This document shows positions 42,280-51,573 of a stretch of DNA of 60,435 nucleotides, in pieces. Position 1 is the first letter of the stretch, and each line of letters begins with the position of its first letter. The DNA is taken from contig CALUFR010000114.1 of the NCBI GenBank assembly GCA_944319875.1, positions 1-60,435 of the forward strand. Direction: 5' to 3'. The notes beneath the pieces were generated by a model. It saw only the letters and a list, made by a program, of their open reading frames with translations. It was not told the DNA's origin and ran no database searches. The translations under genes and the position numbers were made by a program. This DNA is from an uncultured Bacteroides sp. (GTDB taxonomy: Bacteria; Bacteroidota; Bacteroidia; Bacteroidales; Bacteroidaceae).

Positions 42280-43758
42280 TTAGTAAGAGGTTGGATTTCC
42301 CGCCACTCTGTTCATCGCGATGCGTGCCTGCAACTCCCACGTGCGGATGCGATCCTTGTAGAGGTTGTGGGCATTCATTTTCACCACGTCGAGCGCAGCG
42401 TCCGAGTTGTCGTCCCAGCGTCGGCAGAGGTAGACGACGTCGTAGACGCGGCCAATCTGGTAGCGACGCGAGATGGCGAGCCCCAGTGCATAATCTTCGC
42501 CGTAGCTGGTGTTGGGCACCTTCACCTCGCGCAGCACGGGCGTGTAGAAAGCGCGTGGAGCTCCCAGTCCGTTGATGCGCAGGGCATTGTTTCGTCCGTT
42601 CTCGGGCGTCCATTCGCGGTGGTCGATGATGCCGGGCGGAATCATTTGCATATCAAAGTTGGTCATCATGTATGTACCCACCACCATGGCACAGTTCTGC
42701 TCGTAGAAAGCACGCACCATGGTGGAGAGCGTGTGCTCATCCTTGTAGACATCGTCACTGTCCAGCTGGACGGCGAATTTGCCGCACTGTGCGTGGTGTA
42801 CGCCCAAGTTCCAGCAGCCACCGATACCCAGATCGTGCCGTTCGGGGATGAGATGAACGAGGCGCGTGTCGTCCGCAAACTCGTCAATCGCTTCGGTGGT
42901 GCCGTCGGTAGAGTGGTTGTCGATGACGATGAGGTTGAACCGGAAGTCAGTCTTTTGCGTCAGCACCGAGCGGATGGCGTCGCGGATGGTGCGGATGCGG
43001 TTTCGCACGGGGATGATGACTGAAGCTTCGTATTCGAAGTTATCGCGGTCGAATCCGATGGACTCAAACTCCGGCTTCAGGTAGCCGCCCACCTCCTTCA
43101 GGTGTTCGGTGCAGGCAGCCTCCATTTCCATCTGACGGTCTCGGTTCTTCGGATCCACGTAGTCGAAGATCTTCTCGCCGCTCCGCCGCGTGTCGTTCTC
43201 CACCTCGGTGTAGAGATATTCGTTGATGTGCGTCAGTTCGTAGCGTTGCGACAGCTTCAGGCGCAGGTCGTAGAGCCCGGCGAAGCGGTAGTCCGCCTTC
43301 ATGCGGGCAGCGGCTTCCTTCAGGGCGTCGGTACGCAGCAGGAGTACGGAGCCAAAGTCGAAGTCATCACGCAGCGAGCCTTGTTGATAGTCGATGACGG
43401 GCGCGATGGTCTGTCGGCCGTCCTTCAGTTGGTAATGGTCAGCGTAGACCATGCCCGCGCCGCTGTCCTCCAGAATGCGTGTCATGCGTTCTAAGGCGAA
43501 CATCCCCAAGTTGAGAGTGGTATCCTTGGTGTAGAGCAGGGTATAGGGCGCCTGGCTGTGTGTGGCGATGGCTTTCATACTCCGGCTGCCGAAGGGGTCT
43601 GCGACGGGAAGGAAGTCACAACTTTCGGGCTGCACGGAGGGTGCTTCTGCACCGAACAGAGTGATTTTCCTTGTCATTTCGGTAGCCTGCAAGTCATTGA
43701 CGGTTTGTGCCGTGTCGCTGTTTCCTGAGTAGAGGATGTAGCAGTCAATTCGTTTCAT
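42280..43758 (-). CDS. Family 2-type glycosyltransferase (GT-A fold)
   Basis: About 492 residues. An N-terminal GT-A-like region (MKRIDCYILYSGNSD..., DSGAGMVYADHYQLKDG) is followed by a clear GT2 domain (YEASVIIPVRNRIRTIRDAIRSVLTQKTDFRFNLIVIDNHSTDGTTEAID) with the metal-binding DxD as QLDSDDVYKDE and a conserved GENYALGLAIS-like region (SYGEDYALGLAISRRY). No signal peptide or membrane segment is seen, so it is cytoplasmic. Acceptor and donor are unknown. It forms a tight gene trio with DUF4922 and SpoIID. A second ATG at 43764 is equally possible. Confidence 0.8.
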   Translation of the reverse strand: MKRIDCYILYSGNSDTAQTVNDLQATEMTRKITLFGAEAPSVQPESCDFLPVADPFGSRSMKAIATHSQAPYTLLYTKDTTLNLGMFALERMTRILEDSGAGMVYADHYQLKDGRQTIAPVIDYQQGSLRDDFDFGSVLLLRTDALKEAAARMKADYRFAGLYDLRLKLSQRYELTHINEYLYTEVENDTRRSGEKIFDYVDPKNRDRQMEMEAACTEHLKEVGGYLKPEFESIGFDRDNFEYEASVIIPVRNRIRTIRDAIRSVLTQKTDFRFNLIVIDNHSTDGTTEAIDEFADDTRLVHLIPERHDLGIGGCWNLGVHHAQCGKFAVQLDSDDVYKDEHTLSTMVRAFYEQNCAMVVGTYMMTNFDMQMIPPGIIDHREWTPENGRNNALRINGLGAPRAFYTPVLREVKVPNTSYGEDYALGLAISRRYQIGRVYDVVYLCRRWDDNSDAALDVVKMNAHNLYKDRIRTWELQARIAMNRVAGNPTSY

Positions 43759-43793
43759 GGTCATTCTATATTTTAATGGTGATACACATTTTT

Positions 43794-45656
43794 TTATTTG
43801 AGGGCCTGCAGCAACGTCACCGTACCGTCAGTGCTGCTGACCAGCACACGTCGGTTTCCCAGAGGCACAACGGTGTTGATGAGTGAATTTCCCACCTTCT
43901 GTAGCCAAGCTATGCGGCCTGTCTGTCCGTCCAGGGCGCATATTAGGCCGTCGTTGGTGCCGGCGTAGACGATGCCGTCCTTTTCGGGCAACATGGAAGG
44001 GGCGTGTTCGTAGCCGAAGCCTACATTTGTAGCCCAAAGCTGGCGAGCTTTTCCACCTTGTGCCGCATAGCAGACAATGCTGTCGTTCATGGTCTTGGCA
44101 TAAATGCGCAGCCCGTCTTCGGATAGGCCGATACTTTCGCGCACTTGCGATTGGTAGGTGCGCCACACGGTTTTTCCCGTCCGTAGATCGATGGCGGTCA
44201 GTGCGCGTTTAGGGTCTGCAATGAATACCTTGCCATCGGCTGCGACGGGCCATACGGCTGCAGGCGAATAGAGCATGCCCGGCAAGCCGTGAGTCCACTT
44301 CCAGCATTCGTGGCCCGTCTGTTGGTCGAGGGCATAGAGCGTATTGTCCCAAGCGCCGAAGACGACCTTCCCTTCCGTCAGCAACGGGCGGGTCTCGATG
44401 TAGCCTTGCACGTCGGTATAGCTCCATAGCAGTTTTCCGCTTTTCAGGTCGATGGCGCGGAATGTGTGGTCGCTGGCACCGATATAGACCGTTCCGTTGG
44501 CCATGGTTGCCGCTCCCAGCACGGGTGCCGAGGCTTTGAGTGTCCACAGCAACTTGCCGTTGGCGGCATTCACACCGTAAATGCACCCGTCGGCCGAGCC
44601 GAACGTCACCACACCGTCTGCCACGGTCGGAGCACCTACGATACGTCTTCCGGCAGTGAAGCTCCACAGGCGTTTACCTTTCTTCAGATTGTAAGCGGTG
44701 AGGTTGCCCAAATCGTCGGCCACGAACACTCGTTCACCGTCCGTGGCGGGTGAGCAGTAGATTCCTATCCCCGTTTGTATTGTCCAGCTTGTTTTCACTT
44801 GAGGGTAGGCTTGATTGATGGCATAGTCGGGATATTTATCAGCCTTGCCTTGGTGGTCATAGTAGGAATGAGTGAGCGAGAAAGCCGCCCATTGTTTCTT
44901 GGCTTCACCGATGCGTTGCGTATAAACATAGATAGAGTCCGCTTTTACTTCATAGATGCCATAGCCCGGTTTGCCGTCGGTGTCGCGCAGGTTGCTACGC
45001 ATTAAGATGCCCGGAATTCCGTCATAGTTTAATTGGCGGTTTTGATGGTAGTGTCCTCCGATGAAAAGGCGGACGTTGTAGGGGCGCACGGCATCGGTTA
45101 CGTCATACCAGTTGTCCACATCGTTTTCCAGTATAGGATAGTGAGTGACGAGGATGATGGGTGTGTCTTTTCCAACCTTTTCCATTTCGGTAGTCATCCA
45201 CAAGATGTCTTGAGGTACTACATGTCCGTAGGCCATGCGCATCAGCGGTCCCGAGTTAAAGCCTAAAAAGAGGAAACCTTTGTGCATGAACTTGAAGCGT
45301 TCACTACCGTAGATATCTGCAAAAGCCGTACAGCCCGATTCGCTCCACTTTGTTTCATGATTGCCCAATACGACATAATAGGGAACCTTCAGCAGGTCAA
45401 GGCAAGACTTGACACGTTCCATACTAAGGCGATCCCCGTTGTCTGTCAGGTCGCCTGTTACTAACACGAAGTCAATGCTGTCCGTCGCATTGATTTGTGC
45501 AACCGAGCGCAACAGGTCTTCCGTCGGATTGGAATTGCCGGGCGAGAAATGTATGTCCGTAATTTGTGCGAAGCGGAAAGGACTTTGCTGTGCTTGCATC
45601 GTCAGAGAAGCAAGGCTGGCAAGCAGTAACGGAAGTATGATCCAGTATCGTTTCAT
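43794..45656 (-). CDS. Secreted calcineurin-like phosphoesterase fused to a PQQ-type beta-propeller
   Basis: A 620-residue protein with a signal peptide (LASLTMQAQ). The phosphoesterase domain (about 28-290) has all metal motifs: QITDIHFSPG, VTGDLTDNGD, LGNHETK, VTHYP and GGHYHQN. The second part (about 300-620) is a PQQ-like propeller with seven or so WxF/LW-type blades (LWSFTAGRRIVGAPTVADGVVTFGS and similar). The pairing suggests a periplasmic phosphoesterase whose propeller binds substrate or partner. The target is unknown; muropeptide-linked phosphate is one guess. Its ATG overlaps the stop of the amidase-like gene by one base. Confidence 0.85.
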   Translation of the reverse strand: MKRYWIILPLLLASLASLTMQAQQSPFRFAQITDIHFSPGNSNPTEDLLRSVAQINATDSIDFVLVTGDLTDNGDRLSMERVKSCLDLLKVPYYVVLGNHETKWSESGCTAFADIYGSERFKFMHKGFLFLGFNSGPLMRMAYGHVVPQDILWMTTEMEKVGKDTPIILVTHYPILENDVDNWYDVTDAVRPYNVRLFIGGHYHQNRQLNYDGIPGILMRSNLRDTDGKPGYGIYEVKADSIYVYTQRIGEAKKQWAAFSLTHSYYDHQGKADKYPDYAINQAYPQVKTSWTIQTGIGIYCSPATDGERVFVADDLGNLTAYNLKKGKRLWSFTAGRRIVGAPTVADGVVTFGSADGCIYGVNAANGKLLWTLKASAPVLGAATMANGTVYIGASDHTFRAIDLKSGKLLWSYTDVQGYIETRPLLTEGKVVFGAWDNTLYALDQQTGHECWKWTHGLPGMLYSPAAVWPVAADGKVFIADPKRALTAIDLRTGKTVWRTYQSQVRESIGLSEDGLRIYAKTMNDSIVCYAAQGGKARQLWATNVGFGYEHAPSMLPEKDGIVYAGTNDGLICALDGQTGRIAWLQKVGNSLINTVVPLGNRRVLVSSTDGTVTLLQALK

Positions 45657-48600
45657 TATCTGTTCAGGTTTTGTTCTTGTTTCCCGTTGTCGAAGAAGTT
45701 CATAATGTCTTTCATGAGTCTGTTTCTCTCAGTGTCGGTACGGATAGCCTCGAAAGGGAAACCGAGTATGCAAGTCTTGTAGCTGCCTCGGTAAGCGACA
45801 CCGGCACTAAGATTGTTTTCCGAGTAGCGCATGAAAGTGCAGGCGTCGGGTGAGCTTGGCTCGATGGCATCCGGAGCTTCTACTACGTAACAATCGGCAT
45901 TCAGTTCGTTATAGAAACGATAATTCCCGCTTGTCTTACCAAAGAAAGAGGCTACACTCTTGACATGTCCTTCAGCAGCGGCTTGGTTGACGCGCCATTT
46001 GTATTTCAATACTTCAGTGGCAAACTGCTTGTCTGCTTCTTCTGGTGACGTCAGGCGGTTATACCACAAATCTGTACCAATGTAGGAACCTGAGGCAAAG
46101 AAATTGCCGCCTTGTCGGCAGTAGGCAGTAATCGCTTGCTGCATAGCTTTGCTGAATGTTTTGAACTCCAGCGGTCTCACACCGTCACGACCCATCTTGC
46201 TCTGGCATTCTTTTCCTAAAATAAGGTCAGCGTAAGCGTAGTCGTTCATGTTTATGTTGCCGTTTTCTATCGCTTCGTCGCTACATGACACAAAAGAGTA
46301 GCCTGCTTGAAGAATGGCGGCACCGTGTATGCTGGGGTAATCGAACGTATTTCCGGCAATGACTTGGGTTTCATAATTGCCATAGCTGTCGCCAAAGCCC
46401 GATGCATCGTCGTCCATCCAAGGAATGGTGCGGCGAAATTCTTTCATCTTGCCGGTATAGCTGATGTCCTTCACGTAGGGTACACCGTGATCTACCTCGT
46501 CAAGGAAACCGGCCAACAAGGTATCCGCGGGGGCGGGAGCCACGAAGTCGGCCGGCGCGCTGATGCGGTCAAAACCATTAATTACCAGTACTGTGCCTTT
46601 AGGTTGGAAAACCCGACCGGCAGATAGAATTTCGGAAGGGAAGCTTTCGCCGCCTCGGTTGACTGCTGTCACTTTGAAACTACACACTATTCCGGAAGGG
46701 AGAGTAGTGCGATAGTTGTTCTGCTCTACCAATACACCGTTATCGAAGTCGCCGTTTCCAATGCGAGTGTAGACGATGTATTTCTCAGCATTGGCTGTCG
46801 GCTCCAACGGATCGCTTACTGGTTGCCAGGTAAGCTCAATTTCATTTTCACTGACATTACGAATGGCAAAGTGGTCAACGGGCAATGGCTGTACGACGTA
46901 ATCCATGTGATATTGAGAGCAGATGAACTGTAACATGCCCTTGTAGGTGGCCCGACTCACGGTAAAGCGAAAACGCGGGTCAAGTCCGTAACGCATGTCG
47001 GCGAAATTTTGATGGGAGAGAAGCTCGAGTAGCATGGTGGGGACGCGTGGCACACGTGCCTCAAAGTAAGACCGGTTCCACATACCCCGGCGGCTCCACT
47101 TCGGTTCATGGAGTGTACGAATATCGCGGACGATGTTTGATTGGATGAGGTCAGTCAGGTCGTGTGACAGATAGCGGGAAGCCCCGTTGGCAAACAAACC
47201 GTTGTAAGAGTCTGTCTGATAGATGCCCAAGGTGCCTATGATGGAATCATTAAGCGTGGTGCCCGCGTCGGAATGGAAGGCGAAGGCTAAGTCAATGGGA
47301 ATGTTCAGTCCTTTTTCATGTGGATTGGCGGAAGAACCTCCGGCTAAATAGTTCACCCACATACCGCGACACTTGTAGTCATCGGTATAGTCATTCTGTC
47401 CTTTACTCTCGGAGTAGATGCTGTCAGGGACGCCGGTCCATTGTAGCCAGTAGCGGGCAGCTTCGCAGAAGCGTGGATAGCCGCTTGGAGAGGCTTCTCC
47501 CTCAGGCAGGCCACGGGCGATATTTCCCATGCCTCCGCCAATTTTTACGGCATCGGCGGTAATCGTTTTACCTGCTTTAGAGCTGCGGTTGCTCAGTACT
47601 ATTTTGTAGCAATCGTGCTTGCCGGCGTCAAAACTGAATGTGCCCAGATAAATCCAAGTACCTCCACCCATCTGTTGGTTTACCTTGAATTGCGTGCTGC
47701 CGCTTTTGTGATAGACGGTGTAGAGGGCTTCATCGGTGCTGTTGGGTAGCGTGTGATAGGAAACGTAAACGGCGTATTGCCCATTTTGAGGTATGTCGGG
47801 TATCCATTCAGCAGTGCTTTCCTTTCCTTTTTTGATGGTTTCAGCCATGCGATAACTGCCCTCCGCGAAAGGGTTGGTGAAGTCCGTGTATAGCGAATGC
47901 AGATGGGCGAAGCCTTTCCCATGGCCGTTTGTCCATCGCTTGTCTCCATCCGTTTCCGTATAGGTGGAGGCTTGTGTTAGATAACCGTCATTGTCCACAA
48001 TGACCTCATTGCGTTGGCAATCACGCTCGCGTGGGAGCAGTACATTAGCACCCGCATTTTCGAGCATGGGGACAAGGAAGGGGAGCACGTAGCTTTGTGT
48101 GTATAGGTCCTCTACCGTCTGGAAAATGCGCGCCCGTTGCCACTCCCAGCGTGCCAGTTTTTGCTCGTAGTAGTAACCGTGGCTTTGCCACAGGGCAATG
48201 TGGCGATTGTGGAGTCCATTGGTGGGTGTATAGGCTTTGGACACTCTGGTTACCAGCGGCTTGTCACCGGCAGGTGCGAATGTCTTTGCTTTTCTGTCGG
48301 GTTTGTTGCGCAAAGCCTGAGGAATGAGTTCTTCGATGCGTCTCTTGTTGGTGTAAATCTCCAGTTTATGCGAAGCGAATTCAGTGGGGAGCAGGCGTTG
48401 TACTCCGTCATATATTTCGTTTACATTCTCTTCTCTAAAGGGAATGTAGGCGCAATTCATGTTGGCGAAGAGTTGCAAGGTCCTTCCGTTGACGGACACA
48501 GAGTCAATATGGATGCTCCCAATCGAAACTTCCCTTCTGGCGATGGTGTCCAGATATTTTCCGATAGTCTGGCGGATATCGGTAGAGAGCTCCTGCGCGT

Positions 48601-48664
48601 TTCCTGTTTGTGCGAAGAGGAAAGCGGCAACTGAAACAATCTTGAAGAAAGATCTTGCTTGCAT
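45656..48664 (-). CDS. Secreted amidase_3-like protein with golvesin-like insertion and Fn3 domain
   Basis: A 1002-residue exported protein (signal ends TGNAQ) that databases often label xanthan lyase or golvesin-domain protein. In order: a GerMN-like region (about 65-115); an amidase_3-like first half, RHIALWQSHGYYYEQKL with His162 and FQTVEDLYTQSYVLPFLVPMLENAGANVLLPRERD with Glu185; a golvesin-type beta domain (about 285-378); the second half, AFAFHSDAGT with His464 and TMLLELLSHQNFADM with Glu547; Fn3 (about 600-690); and a flavodoxin/GATase-like C-terminal region. The two His and two Glu fit the zinc ligands and catalytic Glu of N-acetylmuramoyl-L-alanine amidases, which suits the MurNAc context (inference). 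Its stop overlaps the next start. Confidence 0.8.
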   Translation of the reverse strand: MQARSFFKIVSVAAFLFAQTGNAQELSTDIRQTIGKYLDTIARREVSIGSIHIDSVSVNGRTLQLFANMNCAYIPFREENVNEIYDGVQRLLPTEFASHKLEIYTNKRRIEELIPQALRNKPDRKAKTFAPAGDKPLVTRVSKAYTPTNGLHNRHIALWQSHGYYYEQKLARWEWQRARIFQTVEDLYTQSYVLPFLVPMLENAGANVLLPRERDCQRNEVIVDNDGYLTQASTYTETDGDKRWTNGHGKGFAHLHSLYTDFTNPFAEGSYRMAETIKKGKESTAEWIPDIPQNGQYAVYVSYHTLPNSTDEALYTVYHKSGSTQFKVNQQMGGGTWIYLGTFSFDAGKHDCYKIVLSNRSSKAGKTITADAVKIGGGMGNIARGLPEGEASPSGYPRFCEAARYWLQWTGVPDSIYSESKGQNDYTDDYKCRGMWVNYLAGGSSANPHEKGLNIPIDLAFAFHSDAGTTLNDSIIGTLGIYQTDSYNGLFANGASRYLSHDLTDLIQSNIVRDIRTLHEPKWSRRGMWNRSYFEARVPRVPTMLLELLSHQNFADMRYGLDPRFRFTVSRATYKGMLQFICSQYHMDYVVQPLPVDHFAIRNVSENEIELTWQPVSDPLEPTANAEKYIVYTRIGNGDFDNGVLVEQNNYRTTLPSGIVCSFKVTAVNRGGESFPSEILSAGRVFQPKGTVLVINGFDRISAPADFVAPAPADTLLAGFLDEVDHGVPYVKDISYTGKMKEFRRTIPWMDDDASGFGDSYGNYETQVIAGNTFDYPSIHGAAILQAGYSFVSCSDEAIENGNINMNDYAYADLILGKECQSKMGRDGVRPLEFKTFSKAMQQAITAYCRQGGNFFASGSYIGTDLWYNRLTSPEEADKQFATEVLKYKWRVNQAAAEGHVKSVASFFGKTSGNYRFYNELNADCYVVEAPDAIEPSSPDACTFMRYSENNLSAGVAYRGSYKTCILGFPFEAIRTDTERNRLMKDIMNFFDNGKQEQNLNR

Positions 48665-48677
48665 GATGGAGTGTTTT

Positions 48678-50153
48678 TTAAAAAGGTTGTTTCGTGTTTT
48701 TGTTTTTCTTAATGAGCAGACAAAGCCCGAAGGCGGTAATCAGCGCATTGATAATGAGCAGTTCGAAACTGATCTGATAGCCGCCGAACCAAGCCTCGCT
48801 ATTACTTTGCAGGATGTAGCAGAGAATGGGAGAGGCGACGGCCACCAGTGGCACCCATCGGTCATGGACGGGTTTTTTGCTGGTCATGCCGAAGATGAAC
48901 ATGCCGAGAATAGGGCCGTATGTATAGGCGGCAAGACTATAGACGGCGTTGATGGCGCTATCATCGTTCAATTCGTAGAAGATGACGATGACAATCACCA
49001 TGAGCAATGACATGATGAAATGCACCAATTTGCGTGTCAGGGTCAGATCCTTGTCGCTCTGTTTTTCATTGGCCTTCAGAATGTCAATGGTGAACGAGGT
49101 GGTGAGCGCCGTCAGGGCGGAACCTGCGGCGGAGTAGGCGGCGGCAATCAATCCGATGATGAAGATGATACCGATGAAGAGCGGAAAATCTTTGCTCCAT
49201 GCCACTTCGCCGAACAGGGCGTCGCCCGCTATCGGGCCTTTTTGGCTCAGATTGGCATCAGCGTACATGTAGAGCAGTGTGCCTAATACGAGAAACAGGC
49301 CAATGACGAAGATTTGAATGAACGAACTCAGAATCATGTTCTTCTGCGATTCGCGGAAATTCTTGCAACTCAATGTGCGTTGCATCAAGTCTTGATCGAG
49401 GCCTGTGCAGGCAATAATCATGAATACGCCGGCGATGAATTGCTTCCAAAAATAGCGTCCGTCGTTCGGATCATCGAAAAAGAAGAGTTTGCTGGTGGAA
49501 TGGCCGGCTATTGCCGCCGGGAGTTCATCGAACCCTATCTGCAAGTTGTTGGCAATGACTACAATGCAACTGATGACCGACACGACGAGGCAGAGGGTTT
49601 TCAGAGAATCTGTCCAGATCAAAGATTTTACTCCCCCTTGGAAAGAATAGAGCCAGATGAGTGCCACCGTCAATACCACGTTGAGAGAGAAAGGCACGTG
49701 CAAAGGAGTGAACACCAGTGTTTGCAATACCACGCATACGACAAAGAAACGCACCGAAGCTCCCAGCATCTTTGACACGAAGAAGAACCAGGCCCCTGTG
49801 CGGTAGGAAGCCAGCCCGAAACGGTTCTCCAGATAGCCGTATATGCTGACCAGGTTCATTTTGTAGAATAAAGGTATCAGAACAAGCGCCACGAGGATGG
49901 AGCCCACAAAGAAGCCCAGCACCATCTGCATGTAGGAATATCCGCCTGTCAGGACGGCGCCGGGCACGGAAATGAAGGTCACGCCCGAGATGCTGGCTCC
50001 AATCATGGCCAGTGTCACCATGTACCAGGATGACTTGCGGTTACCTGTAAAGAAGCCGGCGTTGTCGGCCTTGCGTCCCGTTATCCAGGAGATAATGAAA
50101 AGCAGTGCGAAGTAACCTGCGATGGTGGCAAGTATAATCCAAACGGTAGTCAT
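48678..50153 (-). CDS. Sodium:solute symporter (SSS/SLC5 family)
   Basis: A 491-residue symporter with about 13 hydrophobic helices. SSS motifs: the N-terminal FFTGNRKSSWYMVTLAMIGASISGVTFISVPG and GYLENRFGLASYRTGAWFF, with ACTGLDQDLMQRTLSCKNFRESQKNMIL in the middle. Related proteins import sugars, sialic acid or amino acids with Na+. Its place between NamZ A and the amidase suggests it carries a peptidoglycan-derived sugar or amino acid. The ATG at 50153 is chosen over 50189 as it begins at the first helix (MTTVWIILATIAGYFALL). Confidence 0.87.
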   Translation of the reverse strand: MTTVWIILATIAGYFALLFIISWITGRKADNAGFFTGNRKSSWYMVTLAMIGASISGVTFISVPGAVLTGGYSYMQMVLGFFVGSILVALVLIPLFYKMNLVSIYGYLENRFGLASYRTGAWFFFVSKMLGASVRFFVVCVVLQTLVFTPLHVPFSLNVVLTVALIWLYSFQGGVKSLIWTDSLKTLCLVVSVISCIVVIANNLQIGFDELPAAIAGHSTSKLFFFDDPNDGRYFWKQFIAGVFMIIACTGLDQDLMQRTLSCKNFRESQKNMILSSFIQIFVIGLFLVLGTLLYMYADANLSQKGPIAGDALFGEVAWSKDFPLFIGIIFIIGLIAAAYSAAGSALTALTTSFTIDILKANEKQSDKDLTLTRKLVHFIMSLLMVIVIVIFYELNDDSAINAVYSLAAYTYGPILGMFIFGMTSKKPVHDRWVPLVAVASPILCYILQSNSEAWFGGYQISFELLIINALITAFGLCLLIKKNKNTKQPF

Positions 50154-50247
50154 ATCAATACTCTTTCTGTTTTCTGTTTTGAAAAGCATTGCTTCCTTAG
50201 GGGAAAAGCTTTGCTTTGTGGTTGGTTAATCAGAACTTTTGCCTCCG

Positions 50248-51411
50248 TTATTCTTCGTAAAGCAAATAAGGCTTGCGTTGTTCTTTGAATTTCTTCACGT
50301 CATCTTGCCACATGGCCTTGATTTCTTCGGCGCTTTTTCCCTCCTCAATCATCTTGCGCACATAATCCACGCCCACCAGTTTCTCGAAGAAAGAACGGAA
50401 GAAATGGTCATCCATGTTCAGGTTGCGGTAAGCGTCGATGACATAAGTCAGGTCCACGCCTCGTTTCCAGATTTCTTCGTCGCTCATGCCGCTCAGATCC
50501 ACGCCGTAACACAATTTGTTCAGTTGGGGCGGGTTCTTGGCTCCCGGCACGCTTCGTGGCGTGAAACTGAAGTCGTAGCCCTTCATGTTGGGATGCCCGT
50601 ATATCTGAAAAGGCTTGTCCGTTCCCCGTCCCAAGCTGACGGGCGTTGCTTCAAAGTAGCAGGTCGAGGGGTACAGGTAGATGGACTTCATGTTCGGAAG
50701 ATTGGGCGACGGAGGGATGGGTAGTTTGTACATTGTCTGGTGTGTGTAGTTCTTACAGGGTATGACGGTCAGGTCGCACACGCGGGAGGCCGGCAGCCAA
50801 CGCTCACCGTTGACCATCAGAGCCAGTTCACCCAGTGTCATGCCGTGTACGATGGGGATAGGGAGCCAACCTACGCCAGATTTATGCTTCATGTCCAGTA
50901 TCGGGCCGTCCACGTAATGCCCGTTGGGGTTGGGGCGATCCAGTATCAGCATTTTACGGTTGTATTCAGCGCAGGCGTCCATCAGGCGACACATGGAGGC
51001 GTAGTAGGTGTAATAGCGCAGGCCTACGTCTTGGATGTCAACGATAAGGATATCGAATTTCCGCATGGATTGTTCGCTTGGCTTGCCCAGCTTGCCGTCG
51101 TAAAGCGACAGGATAGGCACTCCCGTTTTCGAGTCTACGGAACTTGACACATGCTCTCCTGCATCAGCGTCTCCTCGGAAGCCATGTTCGGGCGAGAAGA
51201 TGGCCACAACGTTAAAGTTGTTTTCCAACAGTATGTCCAGCAGATGCTTGTCTCCTATCATGCCCGTATGGTTGGAGAAGATGGCAATCCTTTTCCCCTT
51301 CAGGATGGGAAAATACTCAGAAGTCTGTTCGTCACCCATTATGACTCGCTGCTGAGCTGAGGCTATTAAACCTGCAAATAGAAAGATAAAAGACAATAGT
51401 AATTTCTTCAT
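50248..51411 (-). CDS. namZ: DUF1343 / GH171 exo-beta-N-acetylmuramidase-like protein (NamZ A)
   Basis: A 387-residue secreted paralogue of the protein at 37320, with a signal peptide (LFAGLIASAQ). The same motifs are present: GKRIAIFSNHTGMIG, AIFSPEHGFRGDADAGEHV, DILIVDIQDVGLRYYTYYASM, LDRPNPNGHYVDGPIL and MTLGELALMVNGE. Two NamZ-type enzymes in one locus also occur in Tannerella. It directly follows the SusC/SusD pair, so it may be the surface or periplasmic enzyme acting on imported glycan. It has its own -7 element and is separated from SusD by a hairpin, which allows independent expression. Confidence 0.9.
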   Translation of the reverse strand: MKKLLLSFIFLFAGLIASAQQRVIMGDEQTSEYFPILKGKRIAIFSNHTGMIGDKHLLDILLENNFNVVAIFSPEHGFRGDADAGEHVSSSVDSKTGVPILSLYDGKLGKPSEQSMRKFDILIVDIQDVGLRYYTYYASMCRLMDACAEYNRKMLILDRPNPNGHYVDGPILDMKHKSGVGWLPIPIVHGMTLGELALMVNGERWLPASRVCDLTVIPCKNYTHQTMYKLPIPPSPNLPNMKSIYLYPSTCYFEATPVSLGRGTDKPFQIYGHPNMKGYDFSFTPRSVPGAKNPPQLNKLCYGVDLSGMSDEEIWKRGVDLTYVIDAYRNLNMDDHFFRSFFEKLVGVDYVRKMIEEGKSAEEIKAMWQDDVKKFKEQRKPYLLYEE

Positions 51412-51440
51412 TGATTATAAAGGGTAATTGTTTTTATGAA

Positions 51441-51448
51441 CAAAGATA
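51441..51448 (-). promoter_or_regulatory. TATCTTTG -7 element upstream of NamZ A
   Basis: The minus strand reads TATCTTTGTTC, matching TAnnTTTG, 30 bases before the ATG. It may start a second transcript for the genes after SusD. Confidence 0.5.
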
Positions 51449-51535
51449 AGAGGTTTTTATGTCATATTTCTATCACGTATCTGTTTTTTTATTTGTAGGT
51501 AATAAGAACGGTCTATATGTTGTCAGGTGAATTAA

Positions 51536-51573
51536 GGAGGGAGAGCGTTTACGGTAGGTAATACGCCCTCCCT
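51536..51573 (-). terminator. Hairpin between SusD and NamZ A
   Basis: On the minus strand GGGAGGGCG pairs with CGCTCTCCCTCC, 31 bases after the SusD stop. It is followed by TTAATT rather than a full T-tract, so it may be a partial terminator or an mRNA-stabilising stem. Confidence 0.6.

Noticed and set aside
45656-48664. Xanthan lyase
   Set aside because: No polysaccharide lyase 8 motifs are visible. Zinc-amidase-type residues and the MurNAc context favour an amidase.
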